A program made the position numbers and the translations under genes. The notes below the pieces were generated by a model. The model did no database searches, was not told where the DNA came from, and saw only the letters and a list, made by a program, of their open reading frames with translations. This document shows, one piece after another, positions 44,501 through 52,038 of a stretch of DNA of 64,000 nt (position 1 is the stretch's first letter; each line of letters opens with the position of its first letter). The stretch is taken from assembly GCF_007713685.1 (NCBI RefSeq), contig NZ_VMRJ01000002.1, forward strand, positions 248,001 to 312,000. The letters are read 5' to 3'. Source of the stretch: Hymenobacter setariae. Its GTDB lineage: Bacteria; Bacteroidota; Bacteroidia; Cytophagales; Hymenobacteraceae.

Positions 44501-44651
44501 CACGGTAGCGAACGGCCGCCGGCCACTGCCCCCGATTAGCCACAAATGACAGGACTGGTGTTTTGGACGGCGCCGAGCTTGCTGGCAAGCAGCCTAATAA
44601 GCAACCTAGTAATGTAATGCTATGTAGTAAAAACCGTAAATATTTAACCAT
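41571..44651 (-). CDS. T9SS type B sorting-domain surface protein with SBBP propeller and PKD domain
   Basis: A 1026-residue secreted protein starting at the ATG at 44651, where a signal peptide begins (cleavage near PASSA, about residue 24); extension to 44735 adds unlikely residues. The N-terminal part (NRGQWPAAVRYRANLPGG ... FVDFVGA ... NYFIGNDPHHWAGHVPLYNEVRY) is the domain that usually precedes SBBP beta-propeller repeats, which follow as repeated 'YLGG ... D ... AGxxxVTGST' units. A PKD-like domain with YRWTFGDGSPADT is next, then Ig-like repeats. The last 85 residues (NVITPNGDGLNDMLELRPA ... VFNRWGRLVYSTTDY) form the gliding-motility/CHU_C-type sorting signal used by the type IX secretion system. 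Confidence 0.93.
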   Translation of the reverse strand: MVKYLRFLLHSITLLGCLLGCLPASSAPSKTPVLSFVANRGQWPAAVRYRANLPGGTAFLTSTGLVYDWLLAADQQRLHEVLERDPATGASLTLHHHAVFVDFVGAQAVEPAGEQLQTAYHNYFIGNDPHHWAGHVPLYNEVRYAGLYPGTSLRCHSTASGQLEYDFELAPGASPAAIGLRYRGASGLQLLEDGSLLVRTSVGSVREQRPVAYQLTAAGGRQAVPCRYTLRGTTVGFVLPAGYDTTRPLVIDPVVVATYSRSTSDQLAMAATYDAAGNAYSSGYSFGSGFPASPGAYQTVSKGSNEGVIQKFNPQCTNLFYATFLGGNGDDRVIAMRVNAAGELYALSGIYSTNFPVTGGSLSTTPGGQGDLAVTRFNAAGSAVLASTYLGGSSNDAPYTSFIVGSQRTMSIGELVLHPNGDVLVTGSTLSANFPTTGGTLSQTLRGGQDAFVTCLTGNTLGMRWSTLLGGNNIDYPRDLTLTAAGEPVLAGITVSADFPVTTRAFPVSLTAGYTGFITRLSATGTTLEASVLFGSSSISKITLDASGLPIIAGASIGTFPSATAGAVQLGTATLPSTFVAGLTADFSQLRYVGRLPVIDISAFQVDDCGHLYLAGFNFLSLPVTGGLLAGSTTNAGFHTLTLDVGASRLLFYSPFGTNGVNHTHSGSHRFTRNGTLYQSICDNTRSYAAPSNAYSPTNRTNGYDVLTISINQEAAGGNAPTLLASITRPDSACAPARLQFGNGSRNAQRYRWTFGDGSPADTTFAPSHLYAAPGTYRVWLRVRRAAVGGCGGNTLDSTSVLVRVLSIPGRALPTTAVLCPNSTVTLQAVVGAGYSYRWSTGATTRTLAVSQPGTYRVVVSNGACSTRDSILVRAVAVPHFPADTTLCTNGNLNLQVRAAAGSTIRWDGGQTTSTLPVSTSGVYGVTVTTNGCTFTRQVRVELRRTILPPNVITPNGDGLNDMLELRPAEPGTRLQVFNRWGRLVYSTTDYHNDWGQGQAPGLYYYLLENERYCQPSLKGWVEVMP

Positions 44652-44765
44652 ATAGTTGGTAAAGAATGGAAATAAACGTGTGAAAATAGCTGGTAAACTG
44701 CACCGTTTTCTGCCTGTTGGCGCGCAGCTTGGCATAGTACTGCTGAACAGGCACTACACAGCACC

Positions 44766-44808
44766 AAAAAAAGCGGGAGCCCTGACACTATGCGCCAAAG
44801 CTCCCGCT
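44766..44808 (-). terminator. Rho-independent terminator of fumC
   Basis: Stem AGCGGGAGC/GCTCCCGCT (44772-44780 with 44800-44808) followed on the minus strand by a run of seven T, 23 bases after the fumC stop. Confidence 0.85.
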
Positions 44809-44830
44809 CGTAATTGCTGCGAATTAATGT

Positions 44831-46234
44831 TTATTTAATCTCGCCTACCATGTCCTCGGGCTTCAGCCACTGGTCAAACTCCTCGGGGGTGAGGTAGCCG
44901 AGCTGCACGGCGGTTTCCTTCAGGGTCGAGCCGTTTTTGTGAGCCGTTTGCGCAATTTCGGCGGCTTTGTAGTAGCCGATGTGCGGGTTGAGGGCCGTTA
45001 CCAGCATTAGGCTGCTATCGACGTGCTTCTTAATGTTGGGCAGAATGGGCTCGATGCCCACGGCGCACTTATCGTTGAAGGCCACGCACACATCGCCGAT
45101 GAGGCGGGCCGAGTGCAGGAAGTTGTAAATCATGACGGGCTTGAACACGTTCAGCTCGAAATGACCTAGGCTGCCGCCCACCGTGATGGCCACGTCGTTG
45201 CCCATTACTTGTGCCGATACCATGGTCATGGCCTCGCACTGGGTGGGGTTTACCTTGCCCGGCATGATGCTGCTACCCGGCTCGTTGTCGGGGATGTGCA
45301 ACTCGCCAATGCCCGCGCGCGGGCCGCTGCTCAGCATGCGGATGTCGTTGGCGATTTTCATCAGGCTTACGGCCACAGTTTTGAGGGCGCCGTGGGCTTC
45401 CACGATGGCGTCGTGGGCGGCCAGGGCCTCAAACTTGTTTTCGGCCGTGATGAAGGGTAGGCCGGTGAGCTCGGCAATGTATTTGGCTACGTTCTCCGAG
45501 TAGCCGGGGGGCGTGTTGATGCCCGTGCCCACGGCGGTGCCACCTAGGGCCAGCTCGCTCAGGTGCGGCAGCGTGTTCTTGATGGCGCGCAGGCCGTGGT
45601 CGAGCTGCGACACATAGCCCGAAAACTCCTGGCCCAGCGTCAGCGGCGTGGCATCCATGAAGTGGGTGCGGCCGATTTTGACGATGTTTTTAAACTCTTC
45701 CGACTTCTTTTTCAGCGTGTCGCGCAGCTTCTCGATGCCCGGCACGGTAGTCTCTACCAAGATTTTGTAGGCCGCGATGTGCATGGCCGTCGGGAAGGTG
45801 TCGTTCGAGCTCTGCGACTTGTTTACGTCGTCGTTGGGAGCCAAAAACTTCTTCTCGTCCGAGAGCTGGCCGCCGTGCAGCACGTGGCCGCGGTAGGCGA
45901 TTACCTCGTTCACGTTCATGTTGCTCTGCGTGCCCGAGCCAGTTTGCCACACCACCAGCGGGAAGGCATCGGCGAGCTTGCCTTCCAGAATCTCGTCGGC
46001 TACGCGGCCAATTAGCTCGGCCTTTTCGGCGTCGAGCACGCCCGCGTCGCGGTTGGTGAGGGCAGCAGCTTTTTTCAAATACGCGAAGGCTTTGATAATC
46101 TCCTTCGGCATCTTGTTGATGTCCTGCGCAATGGGGAAGTTCTCGATGCTGCGCTGGGTTTGGGCGCCCCAATAGGCGTCGGCGGGCACTTGCACCTGGC
46201 CCATGGTGTCTTTTTCGGTGCGGAACTGGCTCAT
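44831..46234 (-). CDS. fumC: Class II fumarate hydratase
   Basis: A 467-residue iron-independent fumarase that interconverts fumarate and malate in the TCA cycle. It has [19 protein letters not shown] at the N terminus, the substrate-binding [13 protein letters not shown], the region KVGRTH-like [19 protein letters not shown], and the family signature [15 protein letters not shown] with the catalytic serine. Length is normal for class II. It is a single-gene unit with a terminator downstream and a candidate TACTTTTG promoter element upstream. Together with pyc, sucA, sucB and lpd it supplies central carbon metabolism in this window. Confidence 0.97.
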   Translation of the reverse strand: MSQFRTEKDTMGQVQVPADAYWGAQTQRSIENFPIAQDINKMPKEIIKAFAYLKKAAALTNRDAGVLDAEKAELIGRVADEILEGKLADAFPLVVWQTGSGTQSNMNVNEVIAYRGHVLHGGQLSDEKKFLAPNDDVNKSQSSNDTFPTAMHIAAYKILVETTVPGIEKLRDTLKKKSEEFKNIVKIGRTHFMDATPLTLGQEFSGYVSQLDHGLRAIKNTLPHLSELALGGTAVGTGINTPPGYSENVAKYIAELTGLPFITAENKFEALAAHDAIVEAHGALKTVAVSLMKIANDIRMLSSGPRAGIGELHIPDNEPGSSIMPGKVNPTQCEAMTMVSAQVMGNDVAITVGGSLGHFELNVFKPVMIYNFLHSARLIGDVCVAFNDKCAVGIEPILPNIKKHVDSSLMLVTALNPHIGYYKAAEIAQTAHKNGSTLKETAVQLGYLTPEEFDQWLKPEDMVGEIK

Positions 46235-46299
46235 TTAGGTGAGGTAGTGAGAGGGTGAACTAGGAGAGGACCGGACGGTAACGCCCGTTGGCATGCGCG

Positions 46300-46307
46300 C
46301 AAAAGTA
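46300..46307 (-). promoter_or_regulatory. Candidate -7 element (TACTTTTG) for fumC
   Basis: Exact TAnnTTTG on the minus strand, 65 bases upstream of the fumC ATG. No clear -33 TTTG. Confidence 0.45.
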
Positions 46308-46392
46308 CAGTGTCGGCCCTGCCCCCGGCAGCCATTCCAACCCCAGCTGCGTAAGAACCCGCACTAGGTCACTAATTCACCCCCCACTAGTT

Positions 46393-46569
46393 ATGAACCA
46401 GCCCACGCCCACCCCCGACCCGCATACCCAGCCGCCTGTACCCGTGCAAGGCGATGGCGTACCAGATTACAGCGACGTCGAAATCAAAACCGAGTCTGAC
46501 CTGCCCACTCCCGACAAAGCCGGCGGCAGCGCCACCGAGCCCGAAAGCGGCGGCGGCTACAGCGGCTAG
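46393..46569 (+). CDS. Small acidic Pro/Gly-rich hypothetical protein
   Basis: A 58-residue ORF starting at the ATG at 46393. It is rich in Pro, Asp, Glu, Ser and Gly, with no cysteine, signal peptide or membrane segment, and is probably disordered (DYSDVEIKTESDLPTPDKAGG ... GGGYSG). Short acidic proteins like this occur as lone genes in Hymenobacter-type genomes. Support is only from codon pattern and a free-standing start, so it may not be translated. It is followed by the intact palindromic repeat. Confidence 0.5.
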   Translation: MNQPTPTPDPHTQPPVPVQGDGVPDYSDVEIKTESDLPTPDKAGGSATEPESGGGYSG

Positions 46570-46590
46570 CCTAGGGCTGAGTATGGCCGT

Positions 46591-46697
46591 CAAAAACCGG
46601 TTGTCATGCTGAGCTTGCGAAGCATCTTATCATGTTAAAGTCAGTAACCCGAACGTGATAAGATGCTTCGCAAGCTCAGCATGACAACCGGTTTTTG
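46591..46697. repeat. Intergenic palindromic repeat, intact copy
   Basis: Two perfect 42-bp arms (46591-46632 and 46656-46697), extended by several bases with one mismatch. The core is the same as in the copy at 7194-7298 (GTCATGCTGAGCTTGCGAAG then GCATCTTATCA), while the outermost bases differ, so the arms have changed in a compensated way. Lies between two genes on the plus strand. Confidence 0.9.
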
Positions 46698-46765
46698 AGG
46701 TGCTATTGAAATTCTAGTTAGCTTGGTAGGCCAGTATGAATACGTGCATCGCTTAGCCCAGCTTT

Positions 46766-47836
46766 ATGACCTTTTCTACCCTAGTTCGCGCTACCAGCCT
46801 GCTGCTGGCTACCGTGTTGGCCGGCTGCCAGCCCAGCGCCCCCACCACCGTCGGCGCCCCAGCTACTGCTAGCCTTACCACCTATTTCCCCGCGCCCGAA
46901 GCAGGCGTGAAAACAGGCGGCGTGCAGGTTATCCCGATAACGACGCCCAAGGGCACCTTTAAGGTCTGGACCAAGCGCTTCGGCAATAACCCGAAAACCA
47001 AAATTCTGCTCCTTAATGGCGGGCCGGGCGCCACGCACGAGTACTTCGAATGCATGGAGAGCTTCTTGCCCCAGGAAGGCGTCGAGTTTATCTACTACGA
47101 CCAGCTAGGGTGCGGCAATTCTGATAACCCCCGTGACACAGCCATGTGGAGCTTGCCGCGCTACGTAGAGGAGGTAGAGCAGGTACGCAAGGCCCTTAAC
47201 CTAAATAAGGACAATTTTTACCTCCTAGGTCACTCGTGGGGCGGTATTCTGGCCGCTGAGTATGCGCTGAAATACCAGCAAAACATGAAGGGGCTTATCA
47301 TCTCCAACATGATGATGAGCTGCCCCGCCTACGGCCGCTACGCCGATGAAGTGCTGGCCAAGCAGCTGAAGCCCGAAGTGTTAGCCGAAATTCGGCAAAT
47401 TGAGGCCCGCAAAGACTTTGATAACCCGCGCTACATGGGGCTGCTAGAGCCCAATTTTTATGCACAGCACCTGTGCCGCATCGTGCCCAACCCCGAGCCG
47501 GTGACACGGGCCATGAGCAAAATCAACCAGTCGCTCTACGTGACGATGCAAGGGCCTAGCGAGTTTGGTATTTCGGGCAAGCTCACCACCTGGGACCGCA
47601 CCAAAGACCTGCCTAAGCTCACTATTCCAGTGCTCAGCATCGGCGGCAAGTACGACACCATGGACCCGGCACACATGCAATGGATTGCAACCCAAGTAAA
47701 ATTAGGCAACTCGCTCATCTGCCCCCAGGGCAGCCACATGAGCATGTACGACGACCAGCAAACTTATATGACGGGCCTAGTAAAATTCCTGAAGTTGGTA
47801 GAAGACGGCTCCATCAAGCCCGGCACGCAGCTGTGA
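46766..47836 (+). CDS. Proline iminopeptidase-family (S33) alpha/beta hydrolase, lipoprotein
   Basis: A 356-residue alpha/beta hydrolase with a lipobox (LLLATVLAGC, Cys at about residue 21), so probably membrane-anchored outside the cytoplasm. The S33 signatures are clear: LLLNGGPGATHEYFE (oxyanion hole), YYDQLGCGNSD, and the nucleophile elbow GHSWGG with Ser157. The acid lies in GGKYDTMDP and the histidine in CPQGSHMSMYDD. Members of this group release N-terminal proline or other residues from small peptides. With the prolyl oligopeptidase at 4934 it gives the cell two envelope enzymes for proline-containing peptides. It converges on the anti-sigma/TonB gene. Confidence 0.92.
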   Translation: MTFSTLVRATSLLLATVLAGCQPSAPTTVGAPATASLTTYFPAPEAGVKTGGVQVIPITTPKGTFKVWTKRFGNNPKTKILLLNGGPGATHEYFECMESFLPQEGVEFIYYDQLGCGNSDNPRDTAMWSLPRYVEEVEQVRKALNLNKDNFYLLGHSWGGILAAEYALKYQQNMKGLIISNMMMSCPAYGRYADEVLAKQLKPEVLAEIRQIEARKDFDNPRYMGLLEPNFYAQHLCRIVPNPEPVTRAMSKINQSLYVTMQGPSEFGISGKLTTWDRTKDLPKLTIPVLSIGGKYDTMDPAHMQWIATQVKLGNSLICPQGSHMSMYDDQQTYMTGLVKFLKLVEDGSIKPGTQL

Positions 47837-47854
47837 GCCACCTAGGCTGGCCGC

Positions 47855-48946
47855 CTAAAACGGCACTGTCACATCTACCACCTGGGCGGCGCGGCGGCCG
47901 CCACTAATGCCGGGTATCCAGCTAGGGCCCTCGCACACGAGGCGCTGAGCTTCTTCGTCGTAGTCGGCGCGCAGGCCGTGCAATACTTTGATTTGTTGAA
48001 TCTTGCCGTCGGCCCCGATGGTGAGCCGCAGCTGTACGCTACCTGACAACGGGCGCTCGCCAGCTTCAGGCTGAAATTCGGCAGCAGCACGGCGTAGCTT
48101 CTCCCGCAGAGCCGAGTAGCCACCGGCGGGGGCCGGCGCAATGGGCGGAGCAGCTGGCATCAAGGCTTGCCGGCTAGGTGCGCTTTCCGTGGGGCGCATG
48201 AGCTGGGTGTCGGCAGCCTTTATAGTAAAACGCGGCTGGTTTGTATCGGCCGCAGCAGCAGGCGCGCTGCTAGCAAGGGGCGGCGCGGCAGGTAGTGCAT
48301 TCGCGGGTTCGGCGCTGCCTGTGGCTAGCGGTGGAGCGGGTGGCGTGGCCGGAGTAGCTGGCTGCGCGGGCTGGTGGTGCGAACGGCGTGCGCTACTGCT
48401 CGCAACCTGAGCGCGCCGGTGCCGGGCTGGGGCACTAGCATACGCCGGCTTGCGTGCCGCAAGGGGTGGCGCGCTGGCCACTTCATTTTCGGGCGAGGCC
48501 ACTGGGGTAGGAGCAACCGGTGGTGCTGGTGCTATTATGGGGGCCACGGCCACTGCCGGAGTAGTGTGTGCGGCATGGCGCTGCTGCCAGGCCCACCAGC
48601 CCCCAGCCACCAGTCCTAGTAGCAGGGCAGCGGCAGCGGCCAGCTGCGGTAGCAGCCAGCGGTTGCGGCGCTCTTCGCGGTCGTAGCGAGCGGGAGCGAC
48701 TTGCTGCTGCACCCGCTGGCGCAGGCGCTGCTGAAGCTGGGTTAGTGCTTGGTCGGTAGTAGCAGGCGAGGTTTGCTGCAAGCCAGCCAAGATATCGGCG
48801 CAGCGCGGGCAGGCCAGCGTGTGGGCCTCTACGCGGTGCTGGCTAGCTGAGGCCAGTGTGCCCGCCGCATACTGGCGCAACAAGCCCATGGGCAGGTGCG
48901 GGCCGGCCGGGGTAGTGGCGTTCAATAGCGGATTGGTGGGCAGCAT
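47855..48946 (-). CDS. Anti-sigma-like zinc-finger protein fused to TonB C-terminal domain
   Basis: A 363-residue bitopic membrane protein. The N-terminal 70 residues include HTLACPRC, the HxxxCxxC pattern of zinc-binding anti-sigma domains. One transmembrane helix lies at about 102-122 (LLPQLAAAAALLLGLVAGGWW). A long Ala/Pro-rich linker of about 130 residues would span the periplasm. The last 90 residues form a TonB C-terminal domain (GSVQLRLTIGADGKIQQIKVLHGL ... CEGPSWIPG ... VDVTVPF). The gene is 78 bases downstream of an ECF sigma gene. This joins an anti-sigma head to an outer-membrane-contacting tail in one protein. Binding of the adjacent sigma is inferred. Confidence 0.85.
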   Translation of the reverse strand: MLPTNPLLNATTPAGPHLPMGLLRQYAAGTLASASQHRVEAHTLACPRCADILAGLQQTSPATTDQALTQLQQRLRQRVQQQVAPARYDREERRNRWLLPQLAAAAALLLGLVAGGWWAWQQRHAAHTTPAVAVAPIIAPAPPVAPTPVASPENEVASAPPLAARKPAYASAPARHRRAQVASSSARRSHHQPAQPATPATPPAPPLATGSAEPANALPAAPPLASSAPAAAADTNQPRFTIKAADTQLMRPTESAPSRQALMPAAPPIAPAPAGGYSALREKLRRAAAEFQPEAGERPLSGSVQLRLTIGADGKIQQIKVLHGLRADYDEEAQRLVCEGPSWIPGISGGRRAAQVVDVTVPF

Positions 48947-49024
48947 TCTTTTGAGGTAAGAGGTAGGAGTTAAAGATTATGAGATGACTAAGCTTCAGTC
49001 AAAGAGAAATTATTTCAAATATGA

Positions 49025-49663
49025 TTACTCCTCGCTGTTCATTCTCAATTCCTTCTGTAGGCAGCGCTTGAGCATGCGGCGGCCGTTCTGAAGGTGGCTT
49101 TTTACTAGGTTCAGCGCCAGCCCGGTAGTGGCCACGATTTCTTGATACGATTTTTCTTCTAAATAAAACAGCTCTAGGCAGCGGCGCTGGTCGGGTGGAA
49201 GTTGACCTAAGGCTAGCTCCAATGCTTGCAAGTCGGCCTCGTGCTGAGCTGTTTCTTCGGCCTCCTCGGCGGCATTGGGCAGATGCCGGGCGGCGGCCGT
49301 TTCCACATCGGCGGCGTCGGGCAGTAGTAGGAGGGGGCCACCGCTAGCCGTGCCGCGCTGCCGGGCGCGCAGCTCCATGAGGCAGTGGTTGCGGGCGGTG
49401 GTGTAGAGCCAGGCCCCAAAGTTATCGGGCACATGGGTGCGCAGCTTCACTACCAAGTGCTCGAATAGCTGCATGGTCGCGTCCTGGGCGTCTTCGTCGG
49501 GCGGGGCCAGGTAGCGGCGGCACACCGCAAACACCTCGGGCAGGTGCCGCTCGTAGAGCAGCCCTAGGTCGGCCACGTCGCCGCCTTGGCGATAGCGAGC
49601 CAGCACCTCCTGGTCGGAGAGGGCGACGGACGGAACGACGGTAGTGCGGCGACGAAACAACAC
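49025..49663 (-). CDS. ECF-type RNA polymerase sigma factor
   Basis: A 212-residue sigma-70 family factor of the ECF class, apparently starting at the GTG at 49663. Region 2 is clear (LGLLYERHLPEVFAVCRRYL ... DAQDATMQLFEHLVV ... FGAWLYTTARNHCLMELR), then a variable linker, then region 4 with its helix-turn-helix (LPPDQRRCLELFYLEEKSYQEIVATTGLALNLVKSHLQNGRRMLKRCL). It is followed at once by the anti-sigma/TonB fusion on the same strand, which is the normal arrangement for a sigma and its regulator. No -35 or -10 of its own regulon could be identified. Confidence 0.94.
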   Translation of the reverse strand: MLFRRRTTVVPSVALSDQEVLARYRQGGDVADLGLLYERHLPEVFAVCRRYLAPPDEDAQDATMQLFEHLVVKLRTHVPDNFGAWLYTTARNHCLMELRARQRGTASGGPLLLLPDAADVETAAARHLPNAAEEAEETAQHEADLQALELALGQLPPDQRRCLELFYLEEKSYQEIVATTGLALNLVKSHLQNGRRMLKRCLQKELRMNSEE

Positions 49664-49749
49664 GGCGGCAAGGTACGAGTGGGCGCAAACACCCGCGCCC
49701 TGCCACTGGCAGGATGCTGCTTTGCCTCAAAATGCACACTATCGGCCAC

Positions 49750-49786
49750 AAAAAAAGGGCACCAGCCAGCAATTGGCCTGGTGCCC
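49750..49786 (-). terminator. Rho-independent terminator of the repeat lipoprotein gene
   Basis: Stem GGGCACCAG/CTGGTGCCC (49758-49766 with 49778-49786), extended by CC/GG-type pairs, with a run of A at 49750-49757 that is a T tract on the minus strand. Confidence 0.82.
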
Positions 49787-49827
49787 CTTCTTATACTACT
49801 GCCAAATACTTGGTCAGTAGCCTATAA

Positions 49828-50235
49828 CTACTGCTTGGCGGCAGCTTTCATGTTCTCTTTGGTTTCGCGGGCCGACTTAGCAGCAGCGTCGCCCATGGCG
49901 TCCATTTTGTTGCCAGCGGCGTCCATTTTAGCGTCCATCTTGGCGCCAGCTTCTTGGGCATTGGCTTTGGCCTTGTCGGCAGCGGCGTCCATTTTATCGC
50001 CAGCTTTGTCAGCAGCGGCTTCCATTTTGTCGCCAGCGGCTTCCATTTTAGCTTCGGCTTTGTCGCCGGCAGCTTCCATTTTGTCGCCTACTTGCTCGCT
50101 GCTGGGGGTAGTTACTTCGGTGGTCGTGGTGGTGCTACCGTCAGCGTTTTTAGTGGTGTCGGTTTCGGTCGAGCAGGCGCCGAGGCTCAGGCTGAGGGTG
50201 GCGGCGGCGAGTAGGGTCTTGAAAGAAGTGGTCAT
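49828..50235 (-). CDS. Lipoprotein with repeated KMEAAGDK-type helical units
   Basis: A 135-residue lipoprotein starting at the ATG at 50235 (lipobox LSLGAC, Cys at residue 20). After a Thr-rich linker (about 22-45) it is made of about ten near-repeats of K-M-[DE]-A-A-[GA]-[DN]-K and related 7- to 11-residue units. These predict a long amphipathic helix like LEA or apolipoprotein-type repeats. No cysteine besides the lipobox. At DNA level the repeats are in-frame copies, so the gene may have grown by slippage. A role in stress protection or surface binding is only a guess. Confidence 0.8.
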   Translation of the reverse strand: MTTSFKTLLAAATLSLSLGACSTETDTTKNADGSTTTTTEVTTPSSEQVGDKMEAAGDKAEAKMEAAGDKMEAAADKAGDKMDAAADKAKANAQEAGAKMDAKMDAAGNKMDAMGDAAAKSARETKENMKAAAKQ

Positions 50236-50382
50236 GGGAATAGGGGTTGGGAAAAAGATGAAATTGTGCAGCTTAATGAACGCTCCATGCAAAAGGTAAC
50301 CTTCCCGCATTTCCACTTACCAACTTTTTTGTCCGGCATAAGTATAGACGAGTTGCACTTCGATTTGCCTTTCCTTCATCCT

Positions 50383-50784
50383 ATGGATTCTACTGCCTCC
50401 ACCCCGCACACCACCCCCGCCCGTACCGAGCCGCTGCACATCAGCGATGAGCAAAGCACGGCCTTGCTCACCGATACCCTAGGCCTGCTTGGCGAGGGCC
50501 TGCCCAATGCCGATGGGGCTAGCGGCCTGCACGAGCTAGAGCGTTGGGAGATGGTTCTCGATGCCAGCGACCGCCCCGGCCTAGCCAAGGTGTGCCAGGA
50601 AGTAAAGCTGCTACGCGAGCGCCTTAGCGCCTCTGATACCCAAGCGCACGAAATAGCCGAAATCCTAGCCAGCCTAGGGGCCGAAACCCAGAAAGTGAGC
50701 GAGGAGGCAGCCAATGGCTACTCCGATTCGCTGCACAAGCTGAGCCGCTTGCTCATTAAAGCCAGCAACCTGCTTTCGCGCTAA
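50383..50784 (+). CDS. Hypothetical small helical protein
   Basis: A 133-residue cytoplasmic protein from the ATG at 50383 (an upstream in-frame ATG at 50266 would add 39 residues with poor coding character). The first 28 residues are Thr/Pro-rich and probably disordered. The rest is predicted helical, with leucine-rich faces (LLTDTLGLLGEGL, LERWEMVLDA, VKLLRERLSASD, LHKLSRLLIKASNLLSR), like a helical bundle or an adaptor. No family recognised. It is followed by the hairpin at 50835-50869. Confidence 0.7.
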   Translation: MDSTASTPHTTPARTEPLHISDEQSTALLTDTLGLLGEGLPNADGASGLHELERWEMVLDASDRPGLAKVCQEVKLLRERLSASDTQAHEIAEILASLGAETQKVSEEAANGYSDSLHKLSRLLIKASNLLSR

Positions 50785-50834
50785 CCGACTCGCCTAGTAC
50801 TCAAAACCTGCCAGTTAGGCTTAGCCCAGCACCC

Positions 50835-50869
50835 TAGCGCGGACTCCTATGAGTCCGCGCTATTTTTTT
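50835..50869 (+). terminator. Rho-independent terminator with GCGCGGACT hairpin
   Basis: A perfect 12-bp stem TAGCGCGGACTC/GAGTCCGCGCTA around loop CTAT, followed by seven T. It ends the transcript of the gene at 50383. The GCGCGGACT core is the same as in the palindromic element in tolC. An ATG at 50849 lies inside the hairpin and is unlikely to be a start. Confidence 0.88.
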
Positions 50870-50902
50870 GCCCCGACCTTTGCGCTGCAATTCGCGTCGC
50901 CC

Positions 50903-51916
50903 ATGATTACCCTCTACGACCCTTTCGAGGGCATGCAGTTCGGCCTAGGTCGCTGCTTTCTCACCGGCCAGCCCGTTGGCCCCAATGACACCATTCCGGT
51001 TTTTGCCGAGTGGGTGCAGTCTGCCTACGCTCTAGCCGAGCGCCCCATCTACCTACTCGACCAGAGCCAGACTACCTACGCTACCCTACGCCTGCCGCTT
51101 GCGCCTGCCTTGCGCTCGCGCCTGCAAGCCCTCGAAGATGAGGTGCAGCAGGCAGCCCTAGGTGGTCCTGCGGCCTTGCGCGCTATGCCACCCGCCCGCT
51201 TATGGCAATGGGCAGGCAAAATGTTCTACGGCATCTTCGCCGCCGAGCTGGTGCAGCAGCAGCAGCCGCTCATTAAGCCGCAGTACCCGCTGGCCGAAAA
51301 TGTGCAACTGCTGCGCAAGTTTCGGCCGTTTTACCAGCTGCTGCAAGGCCTGCGCGTGCCCACCGACTATGCCGACTTTGTGCCCGGTTCGGTGTTTGTG
51401 CTTGAGGTAGATGACCACTATGAGGCGCCAGTCTTTGAATACGATGATGACCTCAACACCTTAGTATTCAGTATTAAGCTGGGTAATGCCGTGGTAGTGG
51501 CTTCGCTCATCGACATTGGCTTTATCGGTCAGGCCATGCGCCAGGTGTATGCCGATGCCCAACGTCCGCTACACCCCGCGCAGGTGGCCGAGTTCAAGGC
51601 CCGCGTTTATTATGGGGCCTACCTACTGTCAGCTATCCCCGACATCTACCCACGCCGGCCCGGCCCACTCGACCCGCCCGGTACCGAGCTAGTGCTCGAT
51701 GCGCTGGTGGATGACGTGACAGCGACCATCTTCAATCCTTGGGAAAACTTGTCTTACGGCCACGTCCTTACCGGGCTTTGGGTACGTTGGGGCCTCACCG
51801 AGGAAGTTATTCTACGCAATCCGTTCCAGCCCTTGAGCTTGCTCTACGATGCTACTAGCCAGCCACAGTCGGCCGAGGATGCCGCCGAGCAGCTAGCGGT
51901 GTTAGCCTATGGATGA
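50903..51916 (+). CDS. Hypothetical protein, no family recognised
   Basis: A 337-residue cytoplasmic protein started at the ATG at 50903, because the earlier ATG at 50849 lies inside the terminator stem. It opens with MITLYDPFEGMQFGLGRCFLTGQPV. Further visible blocks are WVQSAYALAERPIYLLDQSQ, LWQWAGKMFYGIFAAEL, and VFVLEVDDHYEAPVFEYDDDLN followed by a strand-rich SIKLGNAVVVASLIDIGF. The C-terminal third is of mixed helices. No signal peptide and no catalytic motif that I can name. Flanked by terminators on both sides, so it is its own transcription unit. It should be searched against structure-based profiles. Confidence 0.8.
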   Translation: MITLYDPFEGMQFGLGRCFLTGQPVGPNDTIPVFAEWVQSAYALAERPIYLLDQSQTTYATLRLPLAPALRSRLQALEDEVQQAALGGPAALRAMPPARLWQWAGKMFYGIFAAELVQQQQPLIKPQYPLAENVQLLRKFRPFYQLLQGLRVPTDYADFVPGSVFVLEVDDHYEAPVFEYDDDLNTLVFSIKLGNAVVVASLIDIGFIGQAMRQVYADAQRPLHPAQVAEFKARVYYGAYLLSAIPDIYPRRPGPLDPPGTELVLDALVDDVTATIFNPWENLSYGHVLTGLWVRWGLTEEVILRNPFQPLSLLYDATSQPQSAEDAAEQLAVLAYG

Positions 51917-51985
51917 GCTAGCGTAAGCTAAATTATCTGCTGCACTAACCTTAACCGAACGGACGCCCCGCGCCGCCCGTATGCA

Positions 51986-52020
51986 AAGCCCCAGCCCACC
52001 CTTGGCTGGGGCTTTCCTTT
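51986..52020 (+). terminator. Rho-independent terminator
   Basis: Stem AAAGCCCCAGCC/GGCTGGGGCTTT (51986-51997 with 52004-52015) with a 6-base loop and following CCTTTT. It ends the gene at 50903 and lies just before the lipoprotein gene at 52039. Confidence 0.85.
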
Positions 52021-52038
52021 TCCTCCTCACCTACTTCT

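Noticed and set aside
49880..50100. Periodic repeats resembling a CRISPR or minisatellite
   Set aside because: They are in-frame codon repeats of a helical lipoprotein, with no spacers of constant length and no cas genes.
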